From: Nocardioides albertanoniae
GTDB taxonomy: Bacteria; Actinomycetota; Actinomycetes; Propionibacteriales; Nocardioidaceae
DNA: 64,000 nt
Assembly (NCBI RefSeq): GCF_006716315.1
Contig: NZ_VFOV01000001.1
Coordinates: forward strand, 788,501-852,500
Direction of reading: 5' to 3'
The position numbers and the translations under genes were made by a program. Below the pieces are notes generated by a model. It worked only from the letters and a program-made list of their open reading frames with translations. It did not search any database and was not told the origin of the DNA. Shown in pieces: positions 23,752 through 32,553 of this stretch; the first letter of the stretch is position 1; each line of letters opens with the position of its first letter.

Positions 23752-24710
23752 GCAGGGCGAGCAGGACCAAGCGCGGACACGAGCCGGTCAAGGTGGCTCT
23801 GCACCCGCGGAACGTGAAGTTCGACTGGACCAGCCTGCCGCTGGTGTGGATCCCCGGCGAGGTCTTCGCCTCCCACTACATCAGCGTGCTGCACCTGCTG
23901 CTGCCCGAGGGGGAGCGGTGGTTCGTCAAGGTGTTCTCCGAGATCCTGCCGCTGATCGAGGACGACCAGCTGCGCGAGGACGTGATCGGCTTCATCGGGC
24001 AGGAGGGCGTGCACGCCTCCTCGCACCAGGGTGTGCAGGACTACTTCAACGACAACGGGCTCGACGTGCGCCCGTTCGCGGCCGAGATCGAGGCGCTCTT
24101 CAAGAAGATCCTCGGCGACCGCGACCTGACCGGCCGGGCCAAGGAGGAGTGGCTGATCGAGCGGGCCGCGATCATCGCCGGCCTCGAGCACCTCACCGCC
24201 GTGCTCGGCAACTGGGTGCTCAACTCGCCCGAGCTCGACGCCGCCGGTGCCGACGAGACGATGCTCGACCTGCTGCGCTGGCACGGCGCGGAGGAGGTCG
24301 AGCACCGCAACGTCGCCTACGACGTCTTTCAGCATGTCGACGGGCGCTACAGCCGTCGCGTCCGCACCTACCTGCTCGGCGGCACGGCGCTGCTCGTGCT
24401 GTGGTGGCGCGGCGCCGGATATCTGATGAGGAACGACCCGACGCCGCTCGACCCGGAGCAGGCTGAAGGGTCCCGGCTCGACCCCGTGAAGCGGCCCCGG
24501 GCGACCCTGCTGAAGCTGATCGACACCGAGCGCCGAGGGCTGGTGCCCGGGATCGTACGCATCGGGTGGGCCAGCTGGAAGTACTTCCTGCCCACCTATG
24601 ACCCGTCCAAGGAGGGCTCGACGGCTCAGGCGGTGAGCTACCTGGCGAAGTCTCCTGCTGCCCTGCGGGCCGACGCGCTGGCCGAAGCGTCCGGTGCGGA
24701 GGCGCAGTGA
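23748..24710 (+). CDS. Metal-dependent hydrolase-like protein (PF10118 type)
   Basis: 320 residues. The pattern of Glu/His pairs in helices (ISVLHLLLPEGERWFVKVFS, FIGQEGVHASSHQG, AGLEHLTAVLGNWVL, WHGAEEVEHRNVAYDVF) indicates a ferritin-like di-metal four-helix bundle, as in the predicted metal-dependent hydrolase family PF10118. A hydrophobic segment (LLGGTALLVLWWRGAGYL) follows the bundle. The ATG overlaps the previous stop. Together with the downstream ferredoxin reductase it could form an oxygen-activating pair; that is inference. Confidence 0.78.
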   Translation: MSRASRTKRGHEPVKVALHPRNVKFDWTSLPLVWIPGEVFASHYISVLHLLLPEGERWFVKVFSEILPLIEDDQLREDVIGFIGQEGVHASSHQGVQDYFNDNGLDVRPFAAEIEALFKKILGDRDLTGRAKEEWLIERAAIIAGLEHLTAVLGNWVLNSPELDAAGADETMLDLLRWHGAEEVEHRNVAYDVFQHVDGRYSRRVRTYLLGGTALLVLWWRGAGYLMRNDPTPLDPEQAEGSRLDPVKRPRATLLKLIDTERRGLVPGIVRIGWASWKYFLPTYDPSKEGSTAQAVSYLAKSPAALRADALAEASGAEAQ

Positions 24711-24793
24711 GCGAGCGTCAGCGAGCGACCCGACAAGACCACGCGCGACCGCGTCCGTACCCTGGCGCTTGCGCTACGGAGGTGGGAGCGTGA
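24707..24793 (+). CDS. Possible 28-residue leader ORF (SERQR type)
   Basis: A GTG overlapping the upstream stop opens a short frame, VSERQRATRQDHARPR and onward to CATEVGA, whose stop overlaps the next GTG start (GTGA). A related frame occurs at 41204-41287. It may be a coupling ORF, or simply a repeated intergenic element with no protein product. Confidence 0.35.
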   Translation: MSERQRATRQDHARPRPYPGACATEVGA

Positions 24794-25878
24794 GCACCGC
24801 CGCGCGCTACACCCACCCGGACATCCCCGACTCACGGCTCTACCGCGCCTTCGAAGGGGTCGTCGGGGCCTACTGGACCAAGGCGGCCTACCGCTCCTGG
24901 CGCCGTCGCAAGCCGCTCGGCCGGATCGATCGTGACCTCAGCGTCCGGGTCAGCCGGATCGACGAGGAGGGCGTGGGCGTCAAGGCGATCTGGTTCGAGC
25001 GGACCGACGGCGCCGACCTGCCCGCCTGGGACCCGGGCGCCCACGTCGACGTGCTGCTGCCCAGCGGGCGGCTGCGGCAGTATTCGCTCAACTCCGACCC
25101 CGACGACCTCTCCGGCTACCGGATCAGCGTGCGCCGGATCGACCCGTCGGCCGGTGGCGGGCTCGGGTCGGTCGAGATGCACCACCTCGCCGTCGGCGAC
25201 CAGCTGGTGCTCAAGGGGCCGCGCAACGCGTTCCCGTTCGTCGACTCGCCCGCCGGCTACCTCTTCGTCGCCGGCGGCATCGGGATCACCCCGATCCTGC
25301 CGATGCTGCGTGACGTGGTGCGTCGAGGCGTGCCGTACGAGTTCGTCTACACGGGGCGCTCGCGCGAGTCGATGCCGTTTCTCGACGAGATCCGGGAGAT
25401 CGCCGGCGACCACGAGATCCACGTGTGGCCCGACGACGAGACGGCGACCGGGTCGGGGCACCCGGACGTGGCCAAGATCTTCGCGCTCGCGCCCGAGGGT
25501 GCCGCGCTCTACTGCTGCGGGCCGATGCCGATGATCGACGCCATCCGCGCGCAGATCCCCGACCCGCAGATCGACGCCCTGCACTACGAGCGGTTCTCGC
25601 CGCCCCCGGTGCTCGGCGGCCACCCGTTCCGCGTACGCCTCGCCGAGTCCGACACCGAGGTCGAGGTGGGCGCCGAGGAGTCGGCGCTGACCGCGGTGCG
25701 GCGGGTGCGGCTCGGCCAGGCGTACTCCTGCCAGCAGGGGTTCTGCGGCACCTGCCGGGTGCGGGTGCTGGAGGGCGAGGTCGATCACCGCGACCACGCG
25801 CTGGCCGACTACGAGCGCGAGGGCCACATGATCCTCTGTGTCTCGCGGGCACGCGGGACCGTGGTGATCGACGCCTGA
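24790..25878 (+). CDS. Ferredoxin--NAD(P) reductase-type oxidoreductase with C-terminal [2Fe-2S] domain
   Basis: 362 residues. An FNR-like flavin domain (RQYSLNSDP for flavin, GGIGITPILPMLRDV and YCCGPMPMIDAI for NAD(P)H) is followed by a plant-type [2Fe-2S] ferredoxin domain with CQQGFCGTCRVRVLEG and a distal Cys in MILCVSRA. The layout matches phthalate-dioxygenase-reductase-type electron donors. The GTG start has GGAGG 7 nt upstream. It probably supplies electrons to a mono- or dioxygenase, plausibly the adjacent di-metal protein. Confidence 0.88.
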   Translation: MSTAARYTHPDIPDSRLYRAFEGVVGAYWTKAAYRSWRRRKPLGRIDRDLSVRVSRIDEEGVGVKAIWFERTDGADLPAWDPGAHVDVLLPSGRLRQYSLNSDPDDLSGYRISVRRIDPSAGGGLGSVEMHHLAVGDQLVLKGPRNAFPFVDSPAGYLFVAGGIGITPILPMLRDVVRRGVPYEFVYTGRSRESMPFLDEIREIAGDHEIHVWPDDETATGSGHPDVAKIFALAPEGAALYCCGPMPMIDAIRAQIPDPQIDALHYERFSPPPVLGGHPFRVRLAESDTEVEVGAEESALTAVRRVRLGQAYSCQQGFCGTCRVRVLEGEVDHRDHALADYEREGHMILCVSRARGTVVIDA

Positions 25879-25938
25879 ACCCGGGCGATCCGCGATAAAG
25901 GATTGTCCGGCACGCCTCTGGGCTGTTCTGCTAGCCAC

Positions 25939-26472
25939 ATGACTGCACTCGCACACCCGACCCTCGGCCTCTACCCCTCCTGGGCTGCCGCCGTCGCCGA
26001 GTTCGAGGGCGAGCACATCGACGGCTCCTCCATCCCCGACGAGGAAGCCGGCGACGTGAGCCGGGAGGCCTGCGAGCGGTTGGTCGAGAAGGCTGCCCGG
26101 AGCCGGGACGCCTCGGTCGAGCCCGAGCCCGGGCGGGTGCACGCCTCGGCCTTCTGGATCACCTCCGACGACGAGGTCGTCGGCTTCATCCAGCTGCGCC
26201 ACGAGCTCAACGACTTCCTCGAGAACGTCGGTGGCCACATCGGCTATGCGGTGCGGCCCTCGGCCCGTCGCCAGGGGCACGCGCGGCGCGCGTTGGGTCT
26301 GACCCTCGCCGAGGCTCGGGCGCTCGGGCTCGAGCGCGTGATGATCAGCTGCGACGACGACAACGCGGCCTCGGCGCGCACCATCGAGTCGCAGGGCGGT
26401 CGCCTGCAGGACGTCATCGACGGGTCGGCCTACGGCTACGGTCCCAAGCGGCGCTACTGGATCGAGCTGTGA
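25939..26472 (+). CDS. GNAT family N-acetyltransferase
   Basis: 177 residues. The acetyl-CoA-binding region is IGYAVRPSARRQGHARRALG (motif A, Q/RxxGxG/A), preceded by the strand FWITSDDEVVGFIQLRHELN and followed by LERVMISCDDDNAASARTIE with the conserved Asn/Ser region. The acceptor is unknown. The stop overlaps the next gene's GTG by 4 nt. Confidence 0.85.
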   Translation: MTALAHPTLGLYPSWAAAVAEFEGEHIDGSSIPDEEAGDVSREACERLVEKAARSRDASVEPEPGRVHASAFWITSDDEVVGFIQLRHELNDFLENVGGHIGYAVRPSARRQGHARRALGLTLAEARALGLERVMISCDDDNAASARTIESQGGRLQDVIDGSAYGYGPKRRYWIEL

Positions 26473-26750
26473 GCGAGCACGACGTCGCCACGGCAGACGA
26501 GCTGGCGTGGGCCTCGGACGGCGGTTCGGCTGCGCTCGTCGAGCAGGCCGAGCAGGTGCTGGCGGTCCTGAGCGCCACCGGGCGTACGCCCGAGGAGGCG
26601 GACGTCGACGTCCTGCGGGCCGCTGCCTTCCTGCTCGTCTCCCAGGACCGGATCGACGACGTCGGCCGCGGCTGGCTGGAGCTGCTCGACGCGGTCCGGG
26701 CGCACCCCGACGCCGCGCTGGCCGACCTGCCGCCGGCGCGCACCGACTGA
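26469..26750 (+). CDS. Small hypothetical protein (93 aa)
   Basis: An acidic, probably all-helical protein (VEQAEQVLAVLSATGRTPEE, LRAAAFLLVSQDRIDDVG) with no recognised motif and no signal or membrane segment. The GTG start overlaps the acetyltransferase stop as GTGA, which supports real translation and a functional link. It is convergent with the IclR gene. Confidence 0.55.
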   Translation: MSEHDVATADELAWASDGGSAALVEQAEQVLAVLSATGRTPEEADVDVLRAAAFLLVSQDRIDDVGRGWLELLDAVRAHPDAALADLPPARTD

Positions 26751-26772
26751 GCCGGCCTCGGCCCGATCCGGC

Positions 26773-27543
26773 TCAGCTCGACAGCGAGCGGCGGCGGGCG
26801 ACGAGGCTGGAGAGACCCTGGGCAGCGGCTCTGACGAGGGTCACGTGGGCCTCGGGGCGGAAGCGGCCGACGGGGCCGGTGATGCTGACCGCCGCCAGCG
26901 CCCGGTCGCCGGCGTCGGTGAGGATCGGCGCGGCGATGCACTGCAGGCCCGGCGCCGACTCCTCGCGCTCGAACGCGACGCCGCTCTCGAGCGCGGTGGC
27001 GAGCTGCCGCTCGAGCAGGCCGGGCGCGACGACCGTGTGAGGCGTACGCCGCTCGAGCGGGCCGCTCAGCACCTCCTGCTGCACCTCCGTGTCGGAGTAG
27101 GCGAGCAGGATCTTGCCGATCGCCGTGCAGTGCACGGGCATCCGCCCGCCCGGCCGCGACGGCGACTTGGCCTGGCGGTGGCCGCCGATCTTGGCGACGT
27201 AGACCACGTCGTGGCCCTCGCGCACGCCCAGATGGACGGTCTCGTGGGTGCGCTCGTAGAGGTCTTGGAGGAACGGCATCGCGATCTCCAGGAGCGAGCG
27301 TTCGACCGAGGCGCGCATGCCGAGCTCGAAGAGGCCGCCCGAGAGGCGGTAGCCGAGGTTGGTGCGGTCGAGCAGCCGGTTGGTGACCAGGTCGCCGGCG
27401 ACCCGGTGAGCGGTCGCCTTCGGCAGCCCGGTGCGACGGACGAGCTCGGCCAGAGGGAGCACCTGGTCGTCGACCGTGAAGGCTCGCAGGATGGTGACGG
27501 CCTTGCCGAGCACGGTGTCGAGATCGGCAGGCTCGGATGGCAT
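26773..27543 (-). CDS. IclR-family transcriptional regulator
   Basis: 256 residues. An N-terminal winged helix (VTILRAFTVDDQVLPLAELV, RRTGLPKATAHRVAGDLV) is followed by the IclR effector domain (ETVHLGVREGHDVVYVAKIG, MPVHCTAIGKILLAY, LQCIAAPILTDAGDRALAAV). It is divergent from the hydratase-dehydrogenase-aldolase operon with only 68 bp between, so it is the likely regulator of that operon. Aromatic-catabolism operons are frequently controlled by IclR proteins. TACGCT lies 6 nt upstream of the ATG, consistent with a leaderless transcript. Confidence 0.9.
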   Translation of the reverse strand: MPSEPADLDTVLGKAVTILRAFTVDDQVLPLAELVRRTGLPKATAHRVAGDLVTNRLLDRTNLGYRLSGGLFELGMRASVERSLLEIAMPFLQDLYERTHETVHLGVREGHDVVYVAKIGGHRQAKSPSRPGGRMPVHCTAIGKILLAYSDTEVQQEVLSGPLERRTPHTVVAPGLLERQLATALESGVAFEREESAPGLQCIAAPILTDAGDRALAAVSITGPVGRFRPEAHVTLVRAAAQGLSSLVARRRSLSS

Positions 27544-27611
27544 GCGATCAGCGTACCGGTCAGTGGGACGTGGGCCCTGCTGACGCGGCCGTCTGCTGAG
27601 ACCGTGGTCGC

Positions 27612-28418
27612 ATGAGTAACGTGACCACTCCGCCTGACGCCGCTGCCGTCGAGGCGGCCGCCGACCGGCTGCAGCACGCCGCGGCGACCGGCACCCCGGT
27701 GCCGCCGATGCGCGACCTGCTCGACGCGACCGATCTGGACACGGCGTACGCGATCCAGGAGCGGCTCACCGCGGCCCGGGTCGCCGGCGGCGCGAAGATC
27801 GTCGGCCGCAAGATCGGGCTCACCTCCGAGGCCGTGCAGCAGCAGATCGGCGTGGACACCCCCGACTTCGGCGTGCTCTTCGACGACATGGCCTACGCCG
27901 ACGGCGACGTGCTCCCCGCCGACGCGACCCTGCAGCCGCGCGCCGAGGCCGAGATCGCCTTCGTGCTCGGGGCCGACCTCGCCGACGGTGACCTCTCCTA
28001 CGACCAGGTCAGGGAGGCCATCGACCACGCTGTCGCCGCGATCGAGATCTGCGGCAGCCGGATCGCCGACTGGAAGATCGCCTTCGGTGACACGGTCGCC
28101 GACAACGCCTCCGCGGGCGCCTACGTCCTCGGCACGGAGCGGAAGACGCTCGACGAGTTCGAGCCGCGCGAGGTCACCATGTCGATGTCGATCGACGGCG
28201 AGGAGGTCTCGACCGGCACCGGCGCAGCCTGCCTGGGCGACCCGGTCAACGCCGTCCAGTGGCTGGCCCGTTACGCGCGCGACTTCGGTGAGCCGCTGCG
28301 TGCCGGCCAGCTCATCCTCTCCGGCGCGCTCGGCCCGATGCGGCCGATCGCCCCGGGCAACACCGTTCGTTCCACCGTGTCGGGCCTCGGCTCGGTGGCC
28401 TTCACCGTAGGGAAGTGA
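27612..28418 (+). CDS. 2-keto-4-pentenoate hydratase
   Basis: 268 residues of the MhpD/HsaE/BphH family. It hydrates 2-hydroxypenta-2,4-dienoate to 4-hydroxy-2-oxovalerate in the lower meta-cleavage pathway. Family features include [40 protein letters not shown], the metal ligands in [14 protein letters not shown] and [13 protein letters not shown], and [15 protein letters not shown]. It is the first gene of a tight three-gene operon. GACCGT lies 6 nt before the ATG and may be its -10. Confidence 0.92.
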   Translation: MSNVTTPPDAAAVEAAADRLQHAAATGTPVPPMRDLLDATDLDTAYAIQERLTAARVAGGAKIVGRKIGLTSEAVQQQIGVDTPDFGVLFDDMAYADGDVLPADATLQPRAEAEIAFVLGADLADGDLSYDQVREAIDHAVAAIEICGSRIADWKIAFGDTVADNASAGAYVLGTERKTLDEFEPREVTMSMSIDGEEVSTGTGAACLGDPVNAVQWLARYARDFGEPLRAGQLILSGALGPMRPIAPGNTVRSTVSGLGSVAFTVGK

Positions 28419-28423
28419 CCTCG

Positions 28424-29377
28424 ATGAGCAAGACAAGAGTGGCGATCATCGGGTCGGGCAACATCGGCACCGACCTGATGATCAAGGTGATGCGTACGTC
28501 CCAGCACCTGGAGATGGGCGCGATGGTCGGGATCGACCCCGACTCCGACGGCCTGGCTCGCGCCGAGCGGTTCGGCTTCGCGACGACCGCCGCGGGTGTC
28601 GAGGGCCTGATCGGGCTGCCGGAGTTCGACGACATCGAGATCGTCTTCGACGCGACCTCGGCCAAGGCGCACGTCGCCAACGCGGCCGCGCTCGAGCCCT
28701 ACGGCAAGCGGCTGATCGACCTCACTCCGGCGGCCATCGGCCCGTACGTCATCCCAGCCGTCAACATCGACGAGCACATCGATGCTCCCAACGTGAACAT
28801 GGTGACCTGCGGCGGGCAGGCGACGATCCCGATCGTCGCCGCGGTCGCGCGGATCGTGCCGGTGGCCTACGGCGAGATCGTCGCCTCGATCTCCTCGAAG
28901 TCCGCCGGCCCCGGCACCCGGGCCAACATCGACGAGTTCACCGAGACCACCTCGGGCGCGATCGTCACGGTCGGTGGCGCCAAGCGTGGCAAGGCGATCA
29001 TCGTGCTCAACCCGGCCGAGCCGCCGCTGATCATGCGCGACACGGTCTTCACGCTGGTCGAGGGCGGGTCCCGGTCGCTGGAGGAGCTGACCGCGGAGAT
29101 CACCGAGTCGGTCGAGAAGATGGTCGGTGACGTCGCTGCGTACGTCCCCGGCTACCGGCTCAAGCAGAAGGTGCAGGTGCAGGAGATCCCTTCGGATCAA
29201 CCGGTTGAGACGCTGCTGGCGGAAGGGGAGACGACCCGGCCGACCCATCAGGTCTCGGTGTTCCTCGAGGTCGAGGGCGCCGCGCACTACCTCCCCGCGT
29301 ACGCGGGCAACCTCGACATCATGACCTCGGCCGCGCTGCAGATGGCCGAACGCATCGCGGCCGCGAAGGAGAACTGA
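28424..29377 (+). CDS. Acetaldehyde dehydrogenase (acetylating)
   Basis: 317 residues of the MhpF/HsaG/BphJ family. It oxidises acetaldehyde or propanal, channelled from the aldolase, to acyl-CoA with NAD. It has the Rossmann motif [18 protein letters not shown], the catalytic Cys129 in [18 protein letters not shown], and [18 protein letters not shown]. The ATG at 28424 has AGGGAA at good spacing; a GTG at 28415 overlapping the hydratase stop is an alternative. Two nucleotides separate it from the aldolase gene, its usual complex partner. Confidence 0.93.
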   Translation: MSKTRVAIIGSGNIGTDLMIKVMRTSQHLEMGAMVGIDPDSDGLARAERFGFATTAAGVEGLIGLPEFDDIEIVFDATSAKAHVANAAALEPYGKRLIDLTPAAIGPYVIPAVNIDEHIDAPNVNMVTCGGQATIPIVAAVARIVPVAYGEIVASISSKSAGPGTRANIDEFTETTSGAIVTVGGAKRGKAIIVLNPAEPPLIMRDTVFTLVEGGSRSLEELTAEITESVEKMVGDVAAYVPGYRLKQKVQVQEIPSDQPVETLLAEGETTRPTHQVSVFLEVEGAAHYLPAYAGNLDIMTSAALQMAERIAAAKEN

Positions 29378-29379
29378 CG

Positions 29380-30411
29380 ATGAGCACGCCCATCTACGTC
29401 CAGGAAGTCTCGCTGCGCGACGGCATGCACGCCGTACGCCACCGGATCACGCCCGAAGACGTCAAGCGGATCGTGATCGCCGCCGACGAGGCCGGCGTCG
29501 ACGCCATCGAGGTCGCCCACGGCGACGGCCTGACCGGCGGCTCGGTCAACTACGGCCCGGGCTCCAACTCCGACTGGGAGTGGATCGAGGCTGCCGCCTC
29601 GGTCATCAAGAACGCGCGCCTGACCACTCTGCTGCTCCCCGGTGTCGGCACCATCCACGACCTGAAGCGGGCCTATGACCTCGGCGTACGTTCGGTGCGG
29701 GTCGCCACCCACTGCACCGAGGCCGACGTGAGCGCTCAGCACATCGCCGCCGCGCGCGAGATGGGCATGGACGTCTCCGGCTTCCTGATGCTCAACCACA
29801 TGGCGCCGACCGAGGTGGTCGCGCAGCAGGCCAAGCTGATGGAGTCCTACGGCGCCCACTGCGTCTACATCACCGACTCCGGCGGCCGGCTGACGATGAA
29901 CGACGTCCGCGACCGCGCCCGCGCCTACCGCGACGTGCTCGACGACGAGACCGAGATCGGCATCCACGCCCACGAGAACCTCTCGCTCTCCGTGGCCAAC
30001 TCGGTCGTCGCCGTCGAGAACGGCGTCTACCGCGTCGACGCCTCCCTGGCCGGCCACGGCGCCGGCGCCGGCAACTGCCCCATCGAGGCGTTCATCGCCG
30101 TCGCCAACCTGTCGGACTTCAAGCACAACTGCGACCTGTTCAAGCTCCAGGACGCCGCCGACGACATCGTCCGCCCGTTGCAGGACCGCCCCGTCCGCGT
30201 CGACCGCGAGACGTTGACGATGGGCTACGCGGGTGTCTACTCCAGCTTCCTCCGCCACGCCGAGAACGCGTCGGCCCGCTACGGAGTCGACACCCGAGAC
30301 ATCCTCATGGAGTGCGGCCGGCGCGGCCTCGTCGGCGGTCAGGAGGACATGATCGTCGACATCTGCCTCACGAAGCTCGAGGAGCGCGAGGCGGCGAACT
30401 CGGGCAGGTAA
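29380..30411 (+). CDS. 4-hydroxy-2-oxovalerate aldolase
   Basis: 343 residues of the MhpE/HsaF/BphI family (DRE-TIM metallolyase). It cleaves 4-hydroxy-2-oxoacids to pyruvate and an aldehyde. It shows [18 protein letters not shown] (catalytic Arg/Asp and the metal-binding Asp), the metal-binding [13 protein letters not shown], and the lid [14 protein letters not shown]. The start has AAGGAG 7 nt upstream. A strong hairpin directly follows the stop. No ring-cleavage dioxygenase gene is in this window. Confidence 0.93.
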   Translation: MSTPIYVQEVSLRDGMHAVRHRITPEDVKRIVIAADEAGVDAIEVAHGDGLTGGSVNYGPGSNSDWEWIEAAASVIKNARLTTLLLPGVGTIHDLKRAYDLGVRSVRVATHCTEADVSAQHIAAAREMGMDVSGFLMLNHMAPTEVVAQQAKLMESYGAHCVYITDSGGRLTMNDVRDRARAYRDVLDDETEIGIHAHENLSLSVANSVVAVENGVYRVDASLAGHGAGAGNCPIEAFIAVANLSDFKHNCDLFKLQDAADDIVRPLQDRPVRVDRETLTMGYAGVYSSFLRHAENASARYGVDTRDILMECGRRGLVGGQEDMIVDICLTKLEEREAANSGR

Positions 30412-30417
30412 GGAACT

Positions 30418-30458
30418 CGGGGAGTGTGAGGCGCACCTGGTGCGCTTCACACTCCCCG
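30418..30458 (+). terminator. Terminator of the meta-cleavage operon (hairpin copy 1)
   Basis: A 19-bp stem with a CTG triloop (30437-30439), 7 nt after the aldolase stop. Its core is nearly identical to the hairpin at 31446-31490. Confidence 0.75.
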
Positions 30459-30472
30459 GGTTACCGTCCCTC

Positions 30473-31459
30473 ATGGGCTCGACCGAGGAGCGGGAGGATG
30501 CTGCTCGGTTCTTGGCTGCTCAGATGCTCATGCAGGACGGGGTGGCCAGCCACGCGCAGCTGGTCGCCGGCGGGGTGACCAAGGCCGACATCGAGCGGAG
30601 GCTTCGGAGGAGGGAGCTCCGCCGGGTCCATCCCCGGGTCTACGTCGATCATGCCGGACCGATGACGTGGACGCAGCGGGCGTGGGCCGCCGTTCTCTAC
30701 GCCGAGCCCGCGTACCTGTGCTGGACCAGTCTCGAGGAACCGAGGGGTCGCGACGACGGCGCTCCGATCCACGTCGCCATCGACCATGACCGCAGGGTCA
30801 GTCCGCAGGACGGGATCGTCATCCACCGGATGAAGAACATGGAACAGCGAGCGTACGGAGGTGTCCCGCCCCGCCTTGCGGTCGAGGACAACGCGTTGGC
30901 GATGGCTCACGAGGCCACGCGGGAGATCGATGCCATTGCCCGGCTCGCCGAGGCGGCGAGCAGGACGTACGTCACCGCGACGACGCTTCGTGCGGCCCTG
31001 AGCCGTTATCCCTCCATCCGGCGCCGATCCCTGCTCCAGGGTCTGATCGGCGACCTGGACGCAGGCACGCACTCCGTGCTCGAGCACGGCTACCTCACCA
31101 AGGTCGAGCGTGCCCATGGGTTGCCTGTCGGAAGGCGCCAGTCCGCACGTCGTGGTCCGGATGGGAACCAGTTCCGAGACATGGACTACGCGGCCCACCA
31201 GCTGGTCGTCGAGCTCGACGGATCGCTCGGTCACGAGTCCTGGCGCGATCAGGCGCGCGACGCCGATCGCGCCCTCGACGACCTCGCGTCGACCGGGGCG
31301 GTCACCGCCCGTCTCCGCTTCCATCAGGTCTTCGACACTCCCTGTCAGACCGCCACGAGGATCGCCAGGATCCTGAGGCGCAACGGTTGGAACGGAACCA
31401 TGAGAGCCTGCGGCGAGGCGTGCCGCATGAAGAAGCTTGATCGGACCTGGGGAGTCTGA
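30473..31459 (+). CDS. AbiEi-like / DUF559-like predicted nuclease-fold protein
   Basis: 328 residues. The N-terminal region (MLMQDGVASHAQLVAGGVTK, then RRELRRVHPRVYVDHAGP) resembles the AbiEi-type winged-helix antitoxin domain. The C-terminal 90 residues (MDYAAHQLVVELDGSLGHES, then a conserved RDQARDADRALDDLASTG) resemble a DUF559/Vsr-like endonuclease fold, with the Glu-Leu-Asp core as likely metal site. Proteins of this build are common multicopy genes in actinobacteria and have no established role. The start is uncertain: the ATG at 30473 lacks a ribosome-binding site, and a GTG at 30440 lies within the upstream hairpin. No toxin partner is adjacent. Near-identical hairpins flank it. Confidence 0.65.
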   Translation: MGSTEEREDAARFLAAQMLMQDGVASHAQLVAGGVTKADIERRLRRRELRRVHPRVYVDHAGPMTWTQRAWAAVLYAEPAYLCWTSLEEPRGRDDGAPIHVAIDHDRRVSPQDGIVIHRMKNMEQRAYGGVPPRLAVEDNALAMAHEATREIDAIARLAEAASRTYVTATTLRAALSRYPSIRRRSLLQGLIGDLDAGTHSVLEHGYLTKVERAHGLPVGRRQSARRGPDGNQFRDMDYAAHQLVVELDGSLGHESWRDQARDADRALDDLASTGAVTARLRFHQVFDTPCQTATRIARILRRNGWNGTMRACGEACRMKKLDRTWGV

Positions 31460-31490
31460 GGCGTACCTGGTGCGCTTCAGACTCCCCAGG
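31446..31490 (+). terminator. Terminator of the DUF559-like gene (hairpin copy 2)
   Basis: A 21-bp stem with the same CTG triloop (31467-31469) that overlaps the gene's stop codon. It shares most of its core with the hairpin at 30418-30458, including one compensated base-pair change. Confidence 0.7.
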
Positions 31491-31605
31491 TGCGCCGATC
31501 GTCACCGGTCCGGCGTACGCCTAACGAAGCTCGCCGCTGTAGCGGTGGAGCGGAGCCGCGTCACGAGCCGTGTGGGCGTCGACCCCGACCTTCCTGATGG
31601 AGACA

Positions 31606-32466
31606 TCACACGCCCCAGGCGCGCTCCAGCTCGGCACGGAAGGTGGTGGGCTCGCGTCCGATCAGATCGGCCAGGGTGGGGTCGGCGGAAGCGAACTCGC
31701 CGTGTCGCGCTGCAGCGTAGATGCTCAGCAGCATGTCGGCGGCTGAGGCGGGGGCGCCGTGGGCCAGGATCTGCTCGCGGAAGGCATCGTCGGGGACGAC
31801 GGTGCGGGTGAACGGCCGCCCGGTGACCTCCGAGGCGATCGTGGCGATGGCGTCGAAGTCGAGCGCCGCCGAGGCGGTGAGCGGTGGGGTGGGTCCCTCG
31901 AAGCGGGCTTCGTCGGCAAGGATCGCTGCTGCGGCCTCGGCGAGGTCGTCGTGCCCGGTCCAGGCGACGGGACCGTCGGCGGGGAGGGCGATGTCGCTGG
32001 TCGGGCGGGCGGACTCGAGGAACTGCAGCGCGCTGGCGGCGTAGAAGCCGTTGCGCAGCGCGGTCCAGGGTCGACCGGTGGCCCGGAGCATGTCTTCGGT
32101 CCGCGCGTGGTCGCGGCAGGGCTGGAAGCGGGCGTCGTGGGCGGCGCCCATCTGGCTGGTGTACAGGATGCGGCCGATCCCGGCCTGTACGGCGGCATCG
32201 ATGGCGGCACGGTGGCCGTTGACGCACTCCTCGCCGGTGCGGTCGAGGGAGACGAGGAGCAGCTGCTCGGCGCCCTCGAAGGAGCGGGCTAGCGAGGCTG
32301 GGTCGTCGAAGTCGCCCTGCCGCACGCGTACGCCTCGGTCGGCGAGATCCTTCGCCTTGTCGGGGTCGCGGACGCTGACCCCGACACGATCGGCATGGAC
32401 CCGCTCCAAGAGGCGCTCGACGATGCGGCGGCCCAGCTTTCCGGTGGCTCCGGTGACGATGATCAT
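31606..32466 (-). CDS. NmrA-like atypical SDR (NAD(P)H-binding) protein
   Basis: 286 residues. It has an N-terminal dinucleotide-binding motif MIIVTGATGKLGRRIVERLL, the acidic strand VRVRQGDFDDPASLARSFEG, GIGRILYTSQMGAAHD in place of the classical YxxxK motif, and a C-terminal NmrA-type domain. The family includes quinone oxidoreductase-2-like enzymes and redox sensors that lack SDR catalysis. It is divergent from a TetR gene with two matching operators between, so it is probably the repressor's target. Confidence 0.85.
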   Translation of the reverse strand: MIIVTGATGKLGRRIVERLLERVHADRVGVSVRDPDKAKDLADRGVRVRQGDFDDPASLARSFEGAEQLLLVSLDRTGEECVNGHRAAIDAAVQAGIGRILYTSQMGAAHDARFQPCRDHARTEDMLRATGRPWTALRNGFYAASALQFLESARPTSDIALPADGPVAWTGHDDLAEAAAAILADEARFEGPTPPLTASAALDFDAIATIASEVTGRPFTRTVVPDDAFREQILAHGAPASAADMLLSIYAAARHGEFASADPTLADLIGREPTTFRAELERAWGV

Positions 32467-32483
32467 TGGTCCTCCTCATATGT

Positions 32484-32529
32484 TTCCAGTGGAATCACTT
32501 CGATGTTAACACAGGAAATTCCAGCGGAA
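32484..32529. promoter_or_regulatory. Paired operators TTCCA-G-YGGAA between NmrA-like and TetR genes
   Basis: TTCCAGTGGAA (32484-32494) and TTCCAGCGGAA (32519-32529), 35 bp apart. The second overlaps the position of a -35 for the TetR gene, whose candidate -10 TACCGT is at 32542-32547. Confidence 0.5.
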
Positions 32530-32553
32530 GCAAAACTCTGATACCGTCGATTC

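Noticed and set aside
30473..31459. Complete AbiE-type toxin-antitoxin system
   Set aside because: Only the AbiEi-like domain is seen, fused to a nuclease-like fold; there is no AbiEii nucleotidyltransferase next to it.
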